A DNA stretch of 64,000 nucleotides. Origin: GCA-002727735 sp038134525. Its GTDB lineage: Bacteria > Bacteroidota > Bacteroidia > Flavobacteriales_D > Parvicellaceae. Location: contig JAYPVI010000001.1 in NCBI GenBank assembly GCA_038134525.1, positions 186,001 through 250,000 of the forward strand, in the 5' to 3' direction. A model generated the notes under the pieces. That model saw nothing but the letters and a program-made list of their open reading frames with translations, was not told the origin of the DNA and did not search any database. This document shows positions 55,066-64,000 of this stretch, piece after piece. Each line of letters begins with the position of its first letter. The stretch's first letter is position 1. The position numbers and the translations under genes were made by a program.

Positions 55066-56058
55066 TTAGTTATTGATAATATCAAATAACTCGTCCAACT
55101 TAGGAATTAGTACTACTTCAATTCTTCTGTTTTTTGCCTTATTATTTTCATCTATTGGAATAAACTCACCTCTACCCGCAGCACTAATGTTGACTGGGTT
55201 CATTTTACTATGCTTTAGCATAATTTTCACCACAGATGTTGCTCTTAACACACTCAATTCCCAATTATCGGATGGATGAGAACTGGAGTTCATTTTATCC
55301 GTATCGGTATGACCTTCAACAAGAATCTCTAATTCATGTTGATCTTCAAGCACTTTAGCTAATTCTTTTAATGCCTTAACTCCCTCAGCGTCTACTTTTG
55401 TACTACCAGAAGCAAATAATAATTTAGCTTCCATGCTTACATATACTTTACCATTTTTCTGCTCTACAGTAAGACCCTTATCTTTAAAACCCAAAAGTGC
55501 ATTAGCTACTTTATCTTTAAGTGCTTTTACTATGGCATCTTTATTAGCAATAATTTCTTCCAATTCATTTACTCTTTTTTCTCTTTTTTGCAATTCAATA
55601 GACATGTTTTCTAGATCAATTTTCTTATTATTTAAATCCAGTTCCAATGACCTTAACTCATCTTCCATCTTTAGTAATTCTAGCTTTCTTTTCTCAAGAT
55701 CTGCTAATAATCGTTGCTTCTCTATAGTTTGACCTTTCTGCAGAATTTCTAATTGTTCTTGTATTCGTTGATTAAGCAAATCAATTTTATCATACTGCTT
55801 TTCTTTCATTCTAAGGGATTTACCCAATAGAGTTGTGTCTTTTTTTAACTTTTTATTGGCTTCAATTAGTTGATCATTATTTGAAGTTAATTCGACATTT
55901 TCCGTCTCCAGTTCAGTCTTTAATGTTTTTAAGGTTTTTAATTCTTTGGCACAGATTTCTTGTTTTTCAGCTACTTCCTCAAATTTTCTAGCAGGTACGC
56001 AAGCTTGAAATAGAATAAAGATTATTAGTGAGGACGAAAATATATTAATTGACTTCAT
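55066..56058 (-). CDS. OmpA-family lipoprotein with central coiled coil
   Basis: I chose ATG 56058, which puts a lipoprotein signal at the start (MKSINIFSSSLIIFILFQAC); the upstream extension from 56106 would bury it. The product has 330 residues. A long coiled coil covers about 30-185 (leucine/lysine/glutamate heptads). The C-terminal OmpA-like peptidoglycan-binding domain spans about 205-325: LLFASGSTKVDAEG, LVEGHTDTDKMN, LSVLRATSVVKIML, AAGRGEFIP and the final KNRRIEVVLIP. It should tether the outer membrane to peptidoglycan and may act as a spacer. Confidence 0.92.
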   Translation of the reverse strand: MKSINIFSSSLIIFILFQACVPARKFEEVAEKQEICAKELKTLKTLKTELETENVELTSNNDQLIEANKKLKKDTTLLGKSLRMKEKQYDKIDLLNQRIQEQLEILQKGQTIEKQRLLADLEKRKLELLKMEDELRSLELDLNNKKIDLENMSIELQKREKRVNELEEIIANKDAIVKALKDKVANALLGFKDKGLTVEQKNGKVYVSMEAKLLFASGSTKVDAEGVKALKELAKVLEDQHELEILVEGHTDTDKMNSSSHPSDNWELSVLRATSVVKIMLKHSKMNPVNISAAGRGEFIPIDENNKAKNRRIEVVLIPKLDELFDIINN

Positions 56059-56149
56059 AATGGTTTTTATGCGTTTAGTACAAAAATGAAACCAAATAGC
56101 CAACATTGATTCAAAACATCAGATTTTTATAAACACCCCTTTATTAAAA

Positions 56150-57955
56150 TCATTTTTTAGAAAGAAAGACTCTTGAGAAATCCCTGTATTCCATACTATT
56201 AATAGGAAGAGCATGTACGTTGCTTTGAATTAATCGTATGTTATGTCCATAGTAAATAGGCAATAATGCAGCATCAGCAATTAAAGTACTATCTGCTTTT
56301 AAATAATAGTGAATTGCTGAGTCTTGATCCGTAGCATGAATAGCTTTATCATAATATGAATCAAAAGATTCATTTTTATATCTTGGAAAATTGGTGTATG
56401 AAGGTAATATTAGTTCATTGCCATTCTCATCAAATTCAACTTTAGGTATGACCCGACCATTAAATATTTGTAAGAAATTCTGTGGATCAGGATAATCAGC
56501 TAACCACGTTACGCCAAAAAAATCAGATTTAGCATTGGTGAATTTATCAATCAATACAGATAAAGAGTAATAATTAATTTTAATATTGACCCCCAGGTTA
56601 TCATATAACATTTTTTGAACGGCCTCAGCAACAATGATATTTAAGTAATTACTTTCACTTATATCTAATTCTATTTCTGGAAATCCTATTCCATCAATAA
56701 ATCCAGCCTCTGCTAATAAATCCCTTGCTAAATCAGGATCGTATCCAAAACCTTTCACTAAAGTATGGTCATATTCCCCAAGACTTGGAACAAACCCATA
56801 AATAGCGGGTTCTGATTCACCCTTTAATATATATTTTACAATTTTCTCTCTATCTACAGCAAGATTAAATGCTTTCCTTATCCTTATATCTTGAAAAACA
56901 GGATTTAACAAATTGAAACAATAAAAAACAGAACTTAATCCATTGTCTTTATTACTCTGTAATTTAAATTCTGGATTTCCTCCCGCTTTCGCAGAGTCCA
57001 GCGTAACCAAAACCGCTTTAAGCTCTTCAACAGGGAGTTGGTAAACCATATCTAAATTTCCTTTTTTAAAATTAGTGAGCTCAATTTTTTTATTGTTATT
57101 AAAAGAAATTTTGACTACATCTAAATACGGAAGGGAATTTCCATATTCGTCTTTTCCCCAATAATGGTTGTTTTTCACCATTCTAATTTCAACATCTTCA
57201 TTTACATCCTTATTTTTCAAAATAAATGGTCCTGTACCTACAGTATGTGCCCTCATCTCTTTGCCATAAAAATCATAGGCCTCTTTTGGATAAATGGCAC
57301 AACATGCTTGAGTTAAAATTTTCAAAAAATAAGAATAAGATGAAGTCAACTCGATTTGAATAGTTTGATCATCAATTAACTTGATACCTTTTACACCACC
57401 TTCTACTTTTCCTCCATTTAATGTTGCATCATAATGCGATTTTGCTCCTTTCACAATGCCTGTTAAATAGCTTGATGTTCTATTTCCATCAATAGCTGAA
57501 CACAATTGATCTAAACAAAACTTAACATCATTTGCATTTAACATTCTACCTACACCATTTTCAAAGCAAGGGTCGTCATGAAAGAATACACTATCTCTGA
57601 TTGTGAATGTGTATAAGCGACCAGAGTCAGTAACTGAATAGCTTTCAGCTAACAAAGGTATTACCTTTAAAGTACGTTGATCTAAACCAACTAAGCCCTG
57701 GTAAATTTGCAGTGCTATTCTACTTGATATTGCATGATTTATTGAAGGGGGAAATAAACTTTTGAATGAATTAGTTTCGTTAGTTCTAAAAACACCTCCC
57801 TGAAAAATTTTAAACTTCTTATCCCCTTCTGTATAATACCCTTTCGCATCTCGAATTTGACCAAATTGACTATCGAGATTTGTCTTTTTTTCTTGTCCGC
57901 ATGATAAAGACAATAGAGCGATGAAGAACGGGTATACAAACTTAATTTTACTCAT
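56150..57955 (-). CDS. ABC-transporter peptide-binding lipoprotein (SBP family 5)
   Basis: The 601-residue protein has a lipoprotein signal (PFFIALLSLSC) and the full family-5 solute-binding fold: IYQGLVGLDQRTLKVIPLLA, YTFTIRDSVFFHDDP, VGTGPFILKNKDVNEDV and IRKAFNLAVDREKIVKYILK. The later block FFGVTWLADYPDPQNFLQIF is typical of oligopeptide/dipeptide-binding proteins. No permease or ATPase gene is adjacent. It binds peptides or related ligands in the periplasm. A candidate TATATTTG promoter element lies just upstream. Confidence 0.93.
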   Translation of the reverse strand: MSKIKFVYPFFIALLSLSCGQEKKTNLDSQFGQIRDAKGYYTEGDKKFKIFQGGVFRTNETNSFKSLFPPSINHAISSRIALQIYQGLVGLDQRTLKVIPLLAESYSVTDSGRLYTFTIRDSVFFHDDPCFENGVGRMLNANDVKFCLDQLCSAIDGNRTSSYLTGIVKGAKSHYDATLNGGKVEGGVKGIKLIDDQTIQIELTSSYSYFLKILTQACCAIYPKEAYDFYGKEMRAHTVGTGPFILKNKDVNEDVEIRMVKNNHYWGKDEYGNSLPYLDVVKISFNNNKKIELTNFKKGNLDMVYQLPVEELKAVLVTLDSAKAGGNPEFKLQSNKDNGLSSVFYCFNLLNPVFQDIRIRKAFNLAVDREKIVKYILKGESEPAIYGFVPSLGEYDHTLVKGFGYDPDLARDLLAEAGFIDGIGFPEIELDISESNYLNIIVAEAVQKMLYDNLGVNIKINYYSLSVLIDKFTNAKSDFFGVTWLADYPDPQNFLQIFNGRVIPKVEFDENGNELILPSYTNFPRYKNESFDSYYDKAIHATDQDSAIHYYLKADSTLIADAALLPIYYGHNIRLIQSNVHALPINSMEYRDFSRVFLSKK

Positions 57956-57973
57956 CTGTTTACTTTATATTGA

Positions 57974-57981
57974 CAAATATA
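57974..57981 (-). promoter_or_regulatory. Candidate -7 element of the peptide-binding lipoprotein gene
   Basis: The minus strand reads TATATTTG, a perfect TAnnTTTG, ending 18 nt before the ATG at 57955. No clear -33 TTTG is visible. Confidence 0.4.
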
Positions 57982-58075
57982 ACTAATTTATCTTCTTTTA
58001 AATTGCGTGAATTAATCTAGAAATTAAAAAACAATTCTAATTAAATTGCGTTGTTAACGAGGCACCAAAAAATGA

Positions 58076-61000
58076 ATGGTTAATCAAATTCACTATTTAA
58101 TTCTTACAATTTCACTTCTTCTTTTAATAAAGGGAGTTAGCCAAGAAAATATGCCACCAAAAATTAAGAAAACCATACTTGTAAATATGGATAGTATTGT
58201 TTTTGACACTTGTTCAGTTATGTTAAATGGTTTTGAAATTAAATTCAAAAATGGCTCTCCTATTAAAAACCAAGATTACGAACTTAACCCAATAAAAGCT
58301 ACTCTTTATTTCTTCAATCGACCAAGTGACTCCATAGAGATTAAATATTACCATTTTCCGATTAACTTTAATACTAAGTTCAACATACACGATTACAATC
58401 TTAATCAGCATTCAGAATATGATGGATACAAACCAATTCCTGTATATCAATACAATGAAAATCAAAGCTTAATTAACCAAACATCTCTTCAAAAAAGTGG
58501 AAACATATCTAGAGGTATGATGGTTGGTAATAATCAGAACTTTTCCCTCAACTCGAACTTAAACCTTCAATTATCTGGTGATATATCTCCTGGAATTAAA
58601 ATTTTAGCCTCCGTAACCGATGACAATATACCTATTCAACCTGAAGGAAATACACAAAAGCTACAGGATTTTGACCAAGTATTTATTCAAGTCATGAGCA
58701 ATAATTGGAATATTACAACAGGAGATTTTTGGATCAAAAGTAAGGACAGCTATTTTCTAAAATATCATAAGAGAGGACAAGGAATTTATTTTAAAACCAA
58801 TAACGTAGATGATGAGTTAACAGTAGTAACTGAAAATAGCGCCTCCCTTAGTAAGGGTAAATTTGCTAGAAATGTAATTCAAGGAATTGAAGGTAGTCAA
58901 GGCCCATACCGGTTATTTGGAAATGAAAACGAAAGCTTTATCATTGTTTTGAGTGGAACTGAAAACGTGTACATTGACGGGTATCTATTGCAGAGAGGAC
59001 AAAACTACGACTACACTATTGATTACAATACAGCTGAAATTACGTTTACAGCCAACCACCTGATAAATAAAGACAAACGAATAGTTGTTGAATTTCAATA
59101 TAGTGATAAAAATTATGCTAGATCTTTAGTGCAAAGTAGGGCATCATTTAAAAGAGAAAAAAGTTCGTTTTTCATTCACGCTTATGGAGAGCAAGACAGT
59201 AAAAGCCAACCCCTTCAACAAAACATTAATGATCTAGATAGACTAGTGCTTCAAAATGTAGGGGACGAGATTGATCAAGCCTTTAGCTCAGGAATTGACA
59301 GTACTTCTTTCAATGAAAATGTGAATATGTATAAAAAAGTAGATTCATTAGGTTACGAAGTTTTTGTTTATTCTATTAATCCAGACTCCGCTAAATATCA
59401 AATTGTATTTAGCGAGGTTACAGAGGGAAATGGGGACTACATTATTACTGATTACAATGCATTAGGGAAAGTTTTTGAATGGGTTGCTCCAGATACTATC
59501 CCATTTATAGGAATTGTAAGACAAGGTAATTATCAGCCTGTAAAGAAGTTAATTACTCCAAAAAAAAGACAAATAATTAGTCTTGGTGGTCATAAAGAAT
59601 TTGAAAATTTAAAACTAAACTACGAGCTAACTACTTCTAATATGGATTTGAATACTTTTTCAGATTTTGGTAATAATGACAACATTGGATTAGCTGGTCT
59701 ACTGCATTTAAATTCATCTAAAAAAATAGCAACTAACTGGGCATTAAACCATAATTCATCCATAGAGCTAATACAAAAAAACTTTAATAGAATAGAACGA
59801 TTTAGAGAAGTAGAGTTTGAAAGAAACTGGAATATACTTGATGTAATTTTACAAGAAGATCAACTTTTGGGAAAAAGCCAGTTTGACCTTCTTCATAACA
59901 AGAATGGAAAATTACGCTACACTTTTAATACATTCATTTTAAAAGATACTTTTTCAGGAATTAAAAATGATATTGAAATAAAATGGGCAAAAAATGTATA
60001 TGCCGAATTTAAAGGAAGTATTCTAGAGACAAATGGCCTTAGAGATTCTAGATTTCTAAGGCACTTTTCAGATGTATACATACCGATAAAAAAATATAAA
60101 TTTGGATTTAAAGATATTAATGAAGAAAATCGATTTTTAGTAGCTGATACTTTAAGTCAAGCCAGTTATCGTTTTTACGATTGGAAAGTTTATTTAGAAA
60201 AGGGAGACACAGCATCTAATAAATTGCAATTTTATTATCAAGAAAGATACGATTGGTTCAAAAAGAGATCAAACTTAATTAAATCTACCCACGCTATAAG
60301 TCCAGGATTTTTTATTGACTTAAAAAACAATGAAAAATTCAAATTAAATTACAATTTAGCGTTACGATCTTTAAAGATTCTTGACACTACATTGACAAAT
60401 ATATCTCCAGAAAACTCACTAACGAGTAGAGTAAACTACCAATTAAAATTATTAAAAGGTGGAATACATACGAACTCATTTGTAGAATTAGGATCAGGAT
60501 TAGAGCTTCAAAAAGAGTTCATTTACATTGAAGTGCCTTCAGGACAGGGTGTATACACATGGATTGATTACAATGAAAACAATATCAAAGAACTGAATGA
60601 ATTTGAAATTGCCATTTTTAGTGATCAAGCTTCATATATAAAAGTGTATACCCCTAACAATAAGTACATTAAGATTTACCAATTTCAATATAATCAGAAC
60701 TTAAATATTAATTTAAAACGGATAATTAAAGGAGACCAAACCATTGGAAATTTTCTTAGTAAATTCTATAATCAAACAGCAATAAACACCCAGAAGAAAC
60801 TAAATGAATTAGAGTTAAATACGCTAGTAAATCCATTTGTTAATGCGAATCATCCCATCATTCAACAAATGTCAAATTCACTACGAAATAGTTTATTTTT
60901 TAATAGATCCCATCCAAAATACAGTTTAGAATACACAAGACAATTGTTTGCTAACAAGATGCTACTCATTAATGGAACTGATTATAGATCTACAGCTAAG

Positions 61001-61516
61001 GAGCAATTTAAATTGAGATGGAATTTAAATAAACTATTTATGTTAAATTCAGAACTAAATTTTCATTCAAAACAAAACTCTTCAACTTACGCTAACTCAA
61101 GAAATTTCTATATAAATGAAAATGAAAATAAACACCAGCTTTCATATCAACCAAACACATTATTTAGAATTGGCATTGAAGGACGTTACAGCGAAAAAAT
61201 TAATGATGAGGACTTCGGAAATGAAAAAGCATATCTAACTGAAATCGGATTAAACCTTAGAAAAAGTAAAAAGACCAGTGGATTGATTAATGTCGCCTTT
61301 CGAATATTAAATATTAATTACAACGGAAACAGCAATAGCACAATTGGATATGAAATGCTGGAAGGATTGCAACCTGGAACAAACTATACTTGGCAGATAA
61401 ATTTACAACGTAAAATGGCAAATAATATTCAACTTACTTTAAATTACAACGGTAGAAAGTCAAACGATTTAAAAACAATTCATACAGGAGGGATACAATT
61501 AAGAGCCTTTTTCTAA
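58076..61516 (+). CDS. Large outer-membrane-like beta-rich protein, conserved in Bacteroidota
   Basis: The 1146-residue protein has a signal peptide (about 1-22). Near residue 140 is a characteristic block: SGNISRGMMVGNNQNFSLNS, LNLQLSGDISPGIKI, and DDNIPIQPEGNTQKLQDFDQVFI. A carbohydrate- or cadherin-like segment follows (YRLFGNENESFIIVLSGTENVYIDG, YTIDYNTAEITF). The C-terminal 600 residues show regular amphipathic strands ending in RAFF, as in large outer-membrane barrels. I have seen this N-terminal block in conserved hypothetical proteins of the phylum, but no function is attached. It overlaps the lepA stop by 4 nt. Confidence 0.75.
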   Translation: MVNQIHYLILTISLLLLIKGVSQENMPPKIKKTILVNMDSIVFDTCSVMLNGFEIKFKNGSPIKNQDYELNPIKATLYFFNRPSDSIEIKYYHFPINFNTKFNIHDYNLNQHSEYDGYKPIPVYQYNENQSLINQTSLQKSGNISRGMMVGNNQNFSLNSNLNLQLSGDISPGIKILASVTDDNIPIQPEGNTQKLQDFDQVFIQVMSNNWNITTGDFWIKSKDSYFLKYHKRGQGIYFKTNNVDDELTVVTENSASLSKGKFARNVIQGIEGSQGPYRLFGNENESFIIVLSGTENVYIDGYLLQRGQNYDYTIDYNTAEITFTANHLINKDKRIVVEFQYSDKNYARSLVQSRASFKREKSSFFIHAYGEQDSKSQPLQQNINDLDRLVLQNVGDEIDQAFSSGIDSTSFNENVNMYKKVDSLGYEVFVYSINPDSAKYQIVFSEVTEGNGDYIITDYNALGKVFEWVAPDTIPFIGIVRQGNYQPVKKLITPKKRQIISLGGHKEFENLKLNYELTTSNMDLNTFSDFGNNDNIGLAGLLHLNSSKKIATNWALNHNSSIELIQKNFNRIERFREVEFERNWNILDVILQEDQLLGKSQFDLLHNKNGKLRYTFNTFILKDTFSGIKNDIEIKWAKNVYAEFKGSILETNGLRDSRFLRHFSDVYIPIKKYKFGFKDINEENRFLVADTLSQASYRFYDWKVYLEKGDTASNKLQFYYQERYDWFKKRSNLIKSTHAISPGFFIDLKNNEKFKLNYNLALRSLKILDTTLTNISPENSLTSRVNYQLKLLKGGIHTNSFVELGSGLELQKEFIYIEVPSGQGVYTWIDYNENNIKELNEFEIAIFSDQASYIKVYTPNNKYIKIYQFQYNQNLNINLKRIIKGDQTIGNFLSKFYNQTAINTQKKLNELELNTLVNPFVNANHPIIQQMSNSLRNSLFFNRSHPKYSLEYTRQLFANKMLLINGTDYRSTAKEQFKLRWNLNKLFMLNSELNFHSKQNSSTYANSRNFYINENENKHQLSYQPNTLFRIGIEGRYSEKINDEDFGNEKAYLTEIGLNLRKSKKTSGLINVAFRILNINYNGNSNSTIGYEMLEGLQPGTNYTWQINLQRKMANNIQLTLNYNGRKSNDLKTIHTGGIQLRAFF

Positions 61517-63303
61517 TCCAGCTTTAAAACGGCTAAAAATGCCTCTTGCGGAACTTCCACTCTACCTACTTGCCTCATTCTTTTTTTACCTGCTTTTTGC
61601 TTTTCAAGTAACTTTCTTTTCCTAGTAATATCTCCACCATAACACTTAGCAGTTACATCTTTACGAAGAGCCTTAATGGTTTCTCGAGCTACTATTTTGG
61701 CACCAATAGCTGCTTGAACAGGAATTTCAAATTGTTGTCTGGGTATTAATTCCTTCAATTTAAGACATATTTTTTTACCTAATGTAAATGCATTACTTCT
61801 GTGTACTAAAGCGGAAAGTGCATCAACTTGTTCTGCATTTAAAAGAATATCTAACTTAATTAAATCTGACTTTCTATAATCTGTTGGAGAATAGTCAAAT
61901 GATGCATAACCTCTACTTACTGATTTTAAACGATCATAAAAATCAAATACAATTTCTGAAAGTGGCATCAAAAAAGAAAGTTCGACCCTATCTTGAGTTA
62001 AATACACTTGATTTGTTAATTCCCCACGTTTTTCAATACATAGATTCATCACTGCACCTATGAATTCTGATTTAGTAATAACTTGAGATTTTATGTAAGG
62101 TTCCTCAATCCAATCCACCTTTGATGGATCAGGAAGTTCTGAAGGATTATTGACAATGATCTCCTCTAAATCTTTTTTCATGTAAATTCGGTAGGATACG
62201 TTTGGTACTGTTGTAATAACAGTCATATTGAATTCTCTTTCTAGACGCTCCTGAATAATTTCCATGTGTAACATACCTAAAAAGCCACACCTAAATCCGA
62301 AACCTAAAGCAGCAGATGACTCCGGTTCAAACACCAATGAAGCATCGTTTAATTGCAACTTTTCCATTGAGGCTCTTAATTCTTCATAGTCTTCAGTATC
62401 AACAGGATAAATACCAGCAAAAACCATAGGTTTCACATCTTCGAATCCTTTAATTGCCTTATTACACGGATTTGAAATGGACGTAATTGTATCTCCTACC
62501 TTAACTTCATTGGCCTTTTTTATTCCACTTATAATGTAGCCCACATCACCAGATAGTAATTCTTTTTTTGGATCCAAGTCCATCTTTAATACTCCTATTT
62601 CATCTGCATAATAGGTTTTTCCAGTGTTAAAGAACTTTACTTCTTGACCTTTTTTAATTACTCCATTAAAAACCCTAAAATACGCTATAATTCCTCTAAA
62701 TGGATTGAACACAGAATCAAAAATCATGGCCTCTAAAGGCGCTTCATCTGTCCCATTGGGAGAAGGAATTTTATCAATTATAGCTTTTAAAATATTATCT
62801 ACACCTAGTCCTGTTTTACCACTTGCAGGAATAACTTCGTCAGCAGAACATCCAATTAAATCAATAATTTGATCGGTGACTTCTTCGGGCATTGCACCGG
62901 GTAGGTCCATTTTATTTAAAACAGGTATTATTTCAAGATCATTTTCAATAGCTAGATATAAATTTGAAATCGTTTGAGCTTCAATACCTTGAGAGGCATC
63001 AACTATAAGCAAAGCTCCTTCACACGCAGCTATTGATCTCGAAACTTCGTATGAAAAATCAACATGCCCTGGAGTATCAATCAAATTTAGCTTGTATTGT
63101 TCACCATTGTAATGATAATCCATTTGAATAGCATGACTTTTTATCGTAATTCCCCTCTCTCTTTCTAGATCCATATCATCTAAAGCTTGATCCTTCATTT
63201 CACGATCAGAAATGGTACCAGTAGTTTGAAGTAGTCTATCAGCAAGAGTGCTTTTGCCGTGATCAATGTGGGCGATTATGCAAAAATTTCGGATTTTTTT
63301 CAT
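61513..63303 (-). CDS. lepA: Elongation factor 4 (back-translocase LepA)
   Basis: I chose ATG 63303 (MKKIRNFCIIAHIDHGKST); an in-frame TTG one codon upstream is unlikely. The 596-residue translational GTPase has the G1 motif AHIDHGKST, G2 region RERGITIKS, G3 DTPGHVDF and G4 NKMD. The C-terminal LepA-specific domain is present (FDYSPTDYRKSDLIKLDILLN, GGDITRKRKLLEKQKAGKKRM). It acts on stalled ribosomes. A TACATTTG element only 5 nt upstream of the ATG would make the mRNA nearly leaderless if functional. Confidence 0.97.
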   Translation of the reverse strand: MKKIRNFCIIAHIDHGKSTLADRLLQTTGTISDREMKDQALDDMDLERERGITIKSHAIQMDYHYNGEQYKLNLIDTPGHVDFSYEVSRSIAACEGALLIVDASQGIEAQTISNLYLAIENDLEIIPVLNKMDLPGAMPEEVTDQIIDLIGCSADEVIPASGKTGLGVDNILKAIIDKIPSPNGTDEAPLEAMIFDSVFNPFRGIIAYFRVFNGVIKKGQEVKFFNTGKTYYADEIGVLKMDLDPKKELLSGDVGYIISGIKKANEVKVGDTITSISNPCNKAIKGFEDVKPMVFAGIYPVDTEDYEELRASMEKLQLNDASLVFEPESSAALGFGFRCGFLGMLHMEIIQERLEREFNMTVITTVPNVSYRIYMKKDLEEIIVNNPSELPDPSKVDWIEEPYIKSQVITKSEFIGAVMNLCIEKRGELTNQVYLTQDRVELSFLMPLSEIVFDFYDRLKSVSRGYASFDYSPTDYRKSDLIKLDILLNAEQVDALSALVHRSNAFTLGKKICLKLKELIPRQQFEIPVQAAIGAKIVARETIKALRKDVTAKCYGGDITRKRKLLEKQKAGKKRMRQVGRVEVPQEAFLAVLKLD

Positions 63304-63467
63304 CAATGCAAATGTACTACAATATGTAATTACAATAAGCTACTATCTATTGAATATTTGACAGTATAACAACCTGAAATTTGAGTTTATTTAACAAACA
63401 ATAACCTTTTTGATTGATATTCGTTTGTTATTCACTTTATTAACTTGTTAATTTGTCGACTTGTAAA

Positions 63468-64000
63468 ATGAAGGTAACTGAATACATAGCCAATAGAAAA
63501 GAAACAATCTTCTCATTTGAAATCATTCCACCACTTAAAGGGAAAGGCATAGAAGATCTTTGCGCAGGAATTGATCCATTAATGGAGTTTAATCCACCAT
63601 TTATTAATGTAACTTATCATCGAGAGGAATACGACTATAAAAAAATGGGTAATGGCTTGTTAAAGAAAGTTTCTATAAGAAAAAGACCGGGTACTGTAGG
63701 GATATGTGCAGCCCTTATGAACAGATACAAAGTAGATGCCATTCCTCACATTATTTGCGGGGGATTCACAAAAGAAGAAACCGAAAGCGCATTAATAGAC
63801 CTTAAATTTTTAGGAGTGGATAATATTCTTGCATTAAGGGGCGATCCTATGAAGAATGAATCTGCTTTTGTTCCAACTATAGGGGGTAATGCTTATGCTT
63901 TAGAATTGATTGAACAAATCAACGAAATGAATAATGGCCAATATCTTTATGAAGAAACTAAAAATAGTCCTTCTAACTTTTGCATTGGTACAGCTGGATA
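63468..64000 (+). CDS. metF: 5,10-methylenetetrahydrofolate reductase, N-terminal part (truncated by window edge)
   Basis: This open frame starts at ATG 63468 and runs off the right end after about 177 codons. The N-terminus KETIFSFEIIPPLKGKGIEDL is the MTHFR start. Further family features are FINVTYHREEYDY, CAALMNRYKVDAIPHIICGG, and the FAD-binding NILALRGDP. The enzyme reduces methylene-THF to methyl-THF for methionine synthesis. No SAM riboswitch is visible in the 164 nt upstream. Confidence 0.95.
   Translation, partial: MKVTEYIANRKETIFSFEIIPPLKGKGIEDLCAGIDPLMEFNPPFINVTYHREEYDYKKMGNGLLKKVSIRKRPGTVGICAALMNRYKVDAIPHIICGGFTKEETESALIDLKFLGVDNILALRGDPMKNESAFVPTIGGNAYALELIEQINEMNNGQYLYEETKNSPSNFCIGTAG

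Noticed and set aside
63304..63467. SAM riboswitch or other methionine regulatory RNA upstream of metF
   Set aside because: No GC-containing stems or conserved core are visible in the 164-nt AT-rich region; the metB leader (81 nt) is likewise too short.

Overview
The window is AT-rich chromosomal DNA from a Bacteroidota bacterium, most likely Flavobacteriales. The evidence is family-level: a TonB-dependent receptor with an N-terminal carboxypeptidase-regulatory-like domain, proteins with type IX secretion (T9SS) C-terminal domains, F-ATPase beta and a short epsilon standing apart from the other subunits, a DUF4249-like lipoprotein, a DUF3109 protein, a bacterial GGGPS-type prenyl transferase, candidate TAnnTTTG promoters and few Shine-Dalgarno sequences. 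Genes are tightly packed with many 1-14 nt overlaps. I see no tRNA, rRNA, insertion sequence, prophage or CRISPR array. The window cuts a gene at each end: a large secreted protein at the left and metF at the right.

Layout. 1-4806 (minus) holds a TonB-dependent receptor followed by the start of a very large secreted protein whose full-length paralogue is at 27721-31968. 4915-6345 holds small envelope proteins, including a Rieske-like protein without the histidine ligands. 6342-14314 is one long minus-strand operon-like run: folE, cysS, an M14 carboxypeptidase, a C1 peptidase, yidD, an ACMSD-like decarboxylase and an M1 peptidase. 14445-20849 (plus) carries a phosphopantetheinyl transferase, GGGPS, a LysM glucosaminidase, prfB with a programmed +1 frameshift, an ArsC-family protein, fumC and an SPFH protein. 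A 51-residue membrane protein lies on the opposite strand at 18199-18354. 20924-24350 is nrdB-nrdA. 24786-27579 has a DUF3109 gene, glyS and rnhB. 32094-32819 encodes two phasin-like paralogues. 32886-34634 is atpD-atpC. 34786-40736 has ribF, an LRR protein, a lipoprotein, an M43 metalloprotease and metB.

The most unusual region is 40818-50569, eight plus-strand genes that nearly all overlap or abut. The order is a ClpB-like double AAA+ unfoldase, a two-TM coiled-coil protein, two tandem paralogues with a shared coiled-coil C-terminus, a small coiled-coil protein, two polytopic membrane proteins with a common C-terminal motif, and a TelA/KlaA-family protein. Only the first and last belong to families I recognise with confidence. 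The arrangement suggests a dedicated membrane-associated stress or remodelling machine and is my main candidate for an undescribed system.

50579-64000 returns to conserved genes: an EamA transporter, yicC, gmk, nadD, a Pmp3/YqaE-type lipoprotein, an IPV-repeat protein, an OmpA-family lipoprotein, a peptide-binding lipoprotein, a large outer-membrane-like protein, lepA and the start of metF.
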